Shown one piece after another: positions 5,043 to 5,111 of a DNA stretch of 5,111 bases. Numbering within the stretch: position 1 is the first letter of the stretch; every line of letters starts with the position of its first letter. Where the stretch lies: assembly GCA_035997675.1 (NCBI GenBank), contig DASYIJ010000147.1, positions 1-5,111 on the forward strand, given 5' to 3'. Origin of the DNA: JALYZC01 sp035997675. GTDB lineage: Bacteria > Actinomycetota > Thermoleophilia > Solirubrobacterales > Solirubrobacteraceae. Under the pieces are notes generated by a model. It saw only the letters and a list, made by a program, of their open reading frames with translations. It ran no database searches and was not told the origin of the DNA. A program made the position numbers and the translations under genes.

Positions 5043-5111
5043 ATGGTGGAAAACTCCGCCCGCATCCTCCTGGTCGACGACGAGCAGTCGATCCAGACGC
5101 TTCTCTCATAT
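5043..5111 (+). CDS. Response regulator, N-terminal start of receiver domain (cut by the window end)
   Basis: The first 23 codons read MVENSARILLVDDEQSIQTL then LSY and run off the window. ILLVDDE is the first strand and acidic pocket of a CheY-like receiver domain, where the two Asp residues help bind Mg2+ for phosphorylation of a later Asp. The output domain lies outside the window, so the class (OmpR, NarL or other) is unknown. The ATG at 5043 is chosen; GTG at 5046 is possible. No strong Shine-Dalgarno is seen. The gene is divergent from the M28-like/sortase unit across 133 nt and could share control elements with it. Confidence 0.85.
   Translation, partial: MVENSARILLVDDEQSIQTLLSY

Overview
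The window is very GC-rich and codes densely on both strands, with GTG starts and TANNNT-type -10 boxes. It holds a class E-type sortase and a bifunctional-type penicillin-binding protein (PBP) with a Gly/Asn/Thr-rich tail. Together these suggest a high-GC actinomycete. A deep-branching lineage such as Thermoleophilia (Solirubrobacterales) is my best guess, made by inference only. I see no mobile element, CRISPR array, tRNA or rRNA.

Layout, left to right: (1) 1-640, plus strand: the C-terminal part of a PBP transpeptidase carrying the KTGT box. (2) 641-909: a gene-free spacer packed with hairpins, including two tandem copies of a structured repeat whose first stem differs between copies by compensatory changes. 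(3) 910-2100, plus strand: infA (IF-1, apparently read from a leaderless GTG) and 15 nt later thiL (thiamine-monophosphate kinase). (4) 2074-4909, minus strand, read right to left: a large membrane protein with an M28-peptidase-like extracytoplasmic domain, a sortase 22 nt downstream, and after 117 nt a small FlgM-like protein whose 3' end overlaps the 3' end of thiL by 27 nt. (5) 4910-5042: a divergent promoter region with four tandem 7-bp repeats. (6) 5043 to the end, plus strand: the first 23 codons of a response regulator.

The envelope theme is strong. The PBP, the sortase and the M28-like protein all act outside the membrane. The M28-like protein and sortase look like one transcription unit. 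The M28-like domain has lost several residues that bind zinc or catalyse in true M28 peptidases. Its layout (one N-terminal membrane helix, a lumenal-type M28 domain, then about seven helices) matches that of eukaryotic GPAA1, the M28-like subunit of the GPI transamidase, which works with a cysteine transamidase. Here the neighbour is also a cysteine transpeptidase. A membrane pseudo-peptidase that presents substrates to a sortase is the most interesting hypothesis in the window. It rests on architecture and neighbourhood only.
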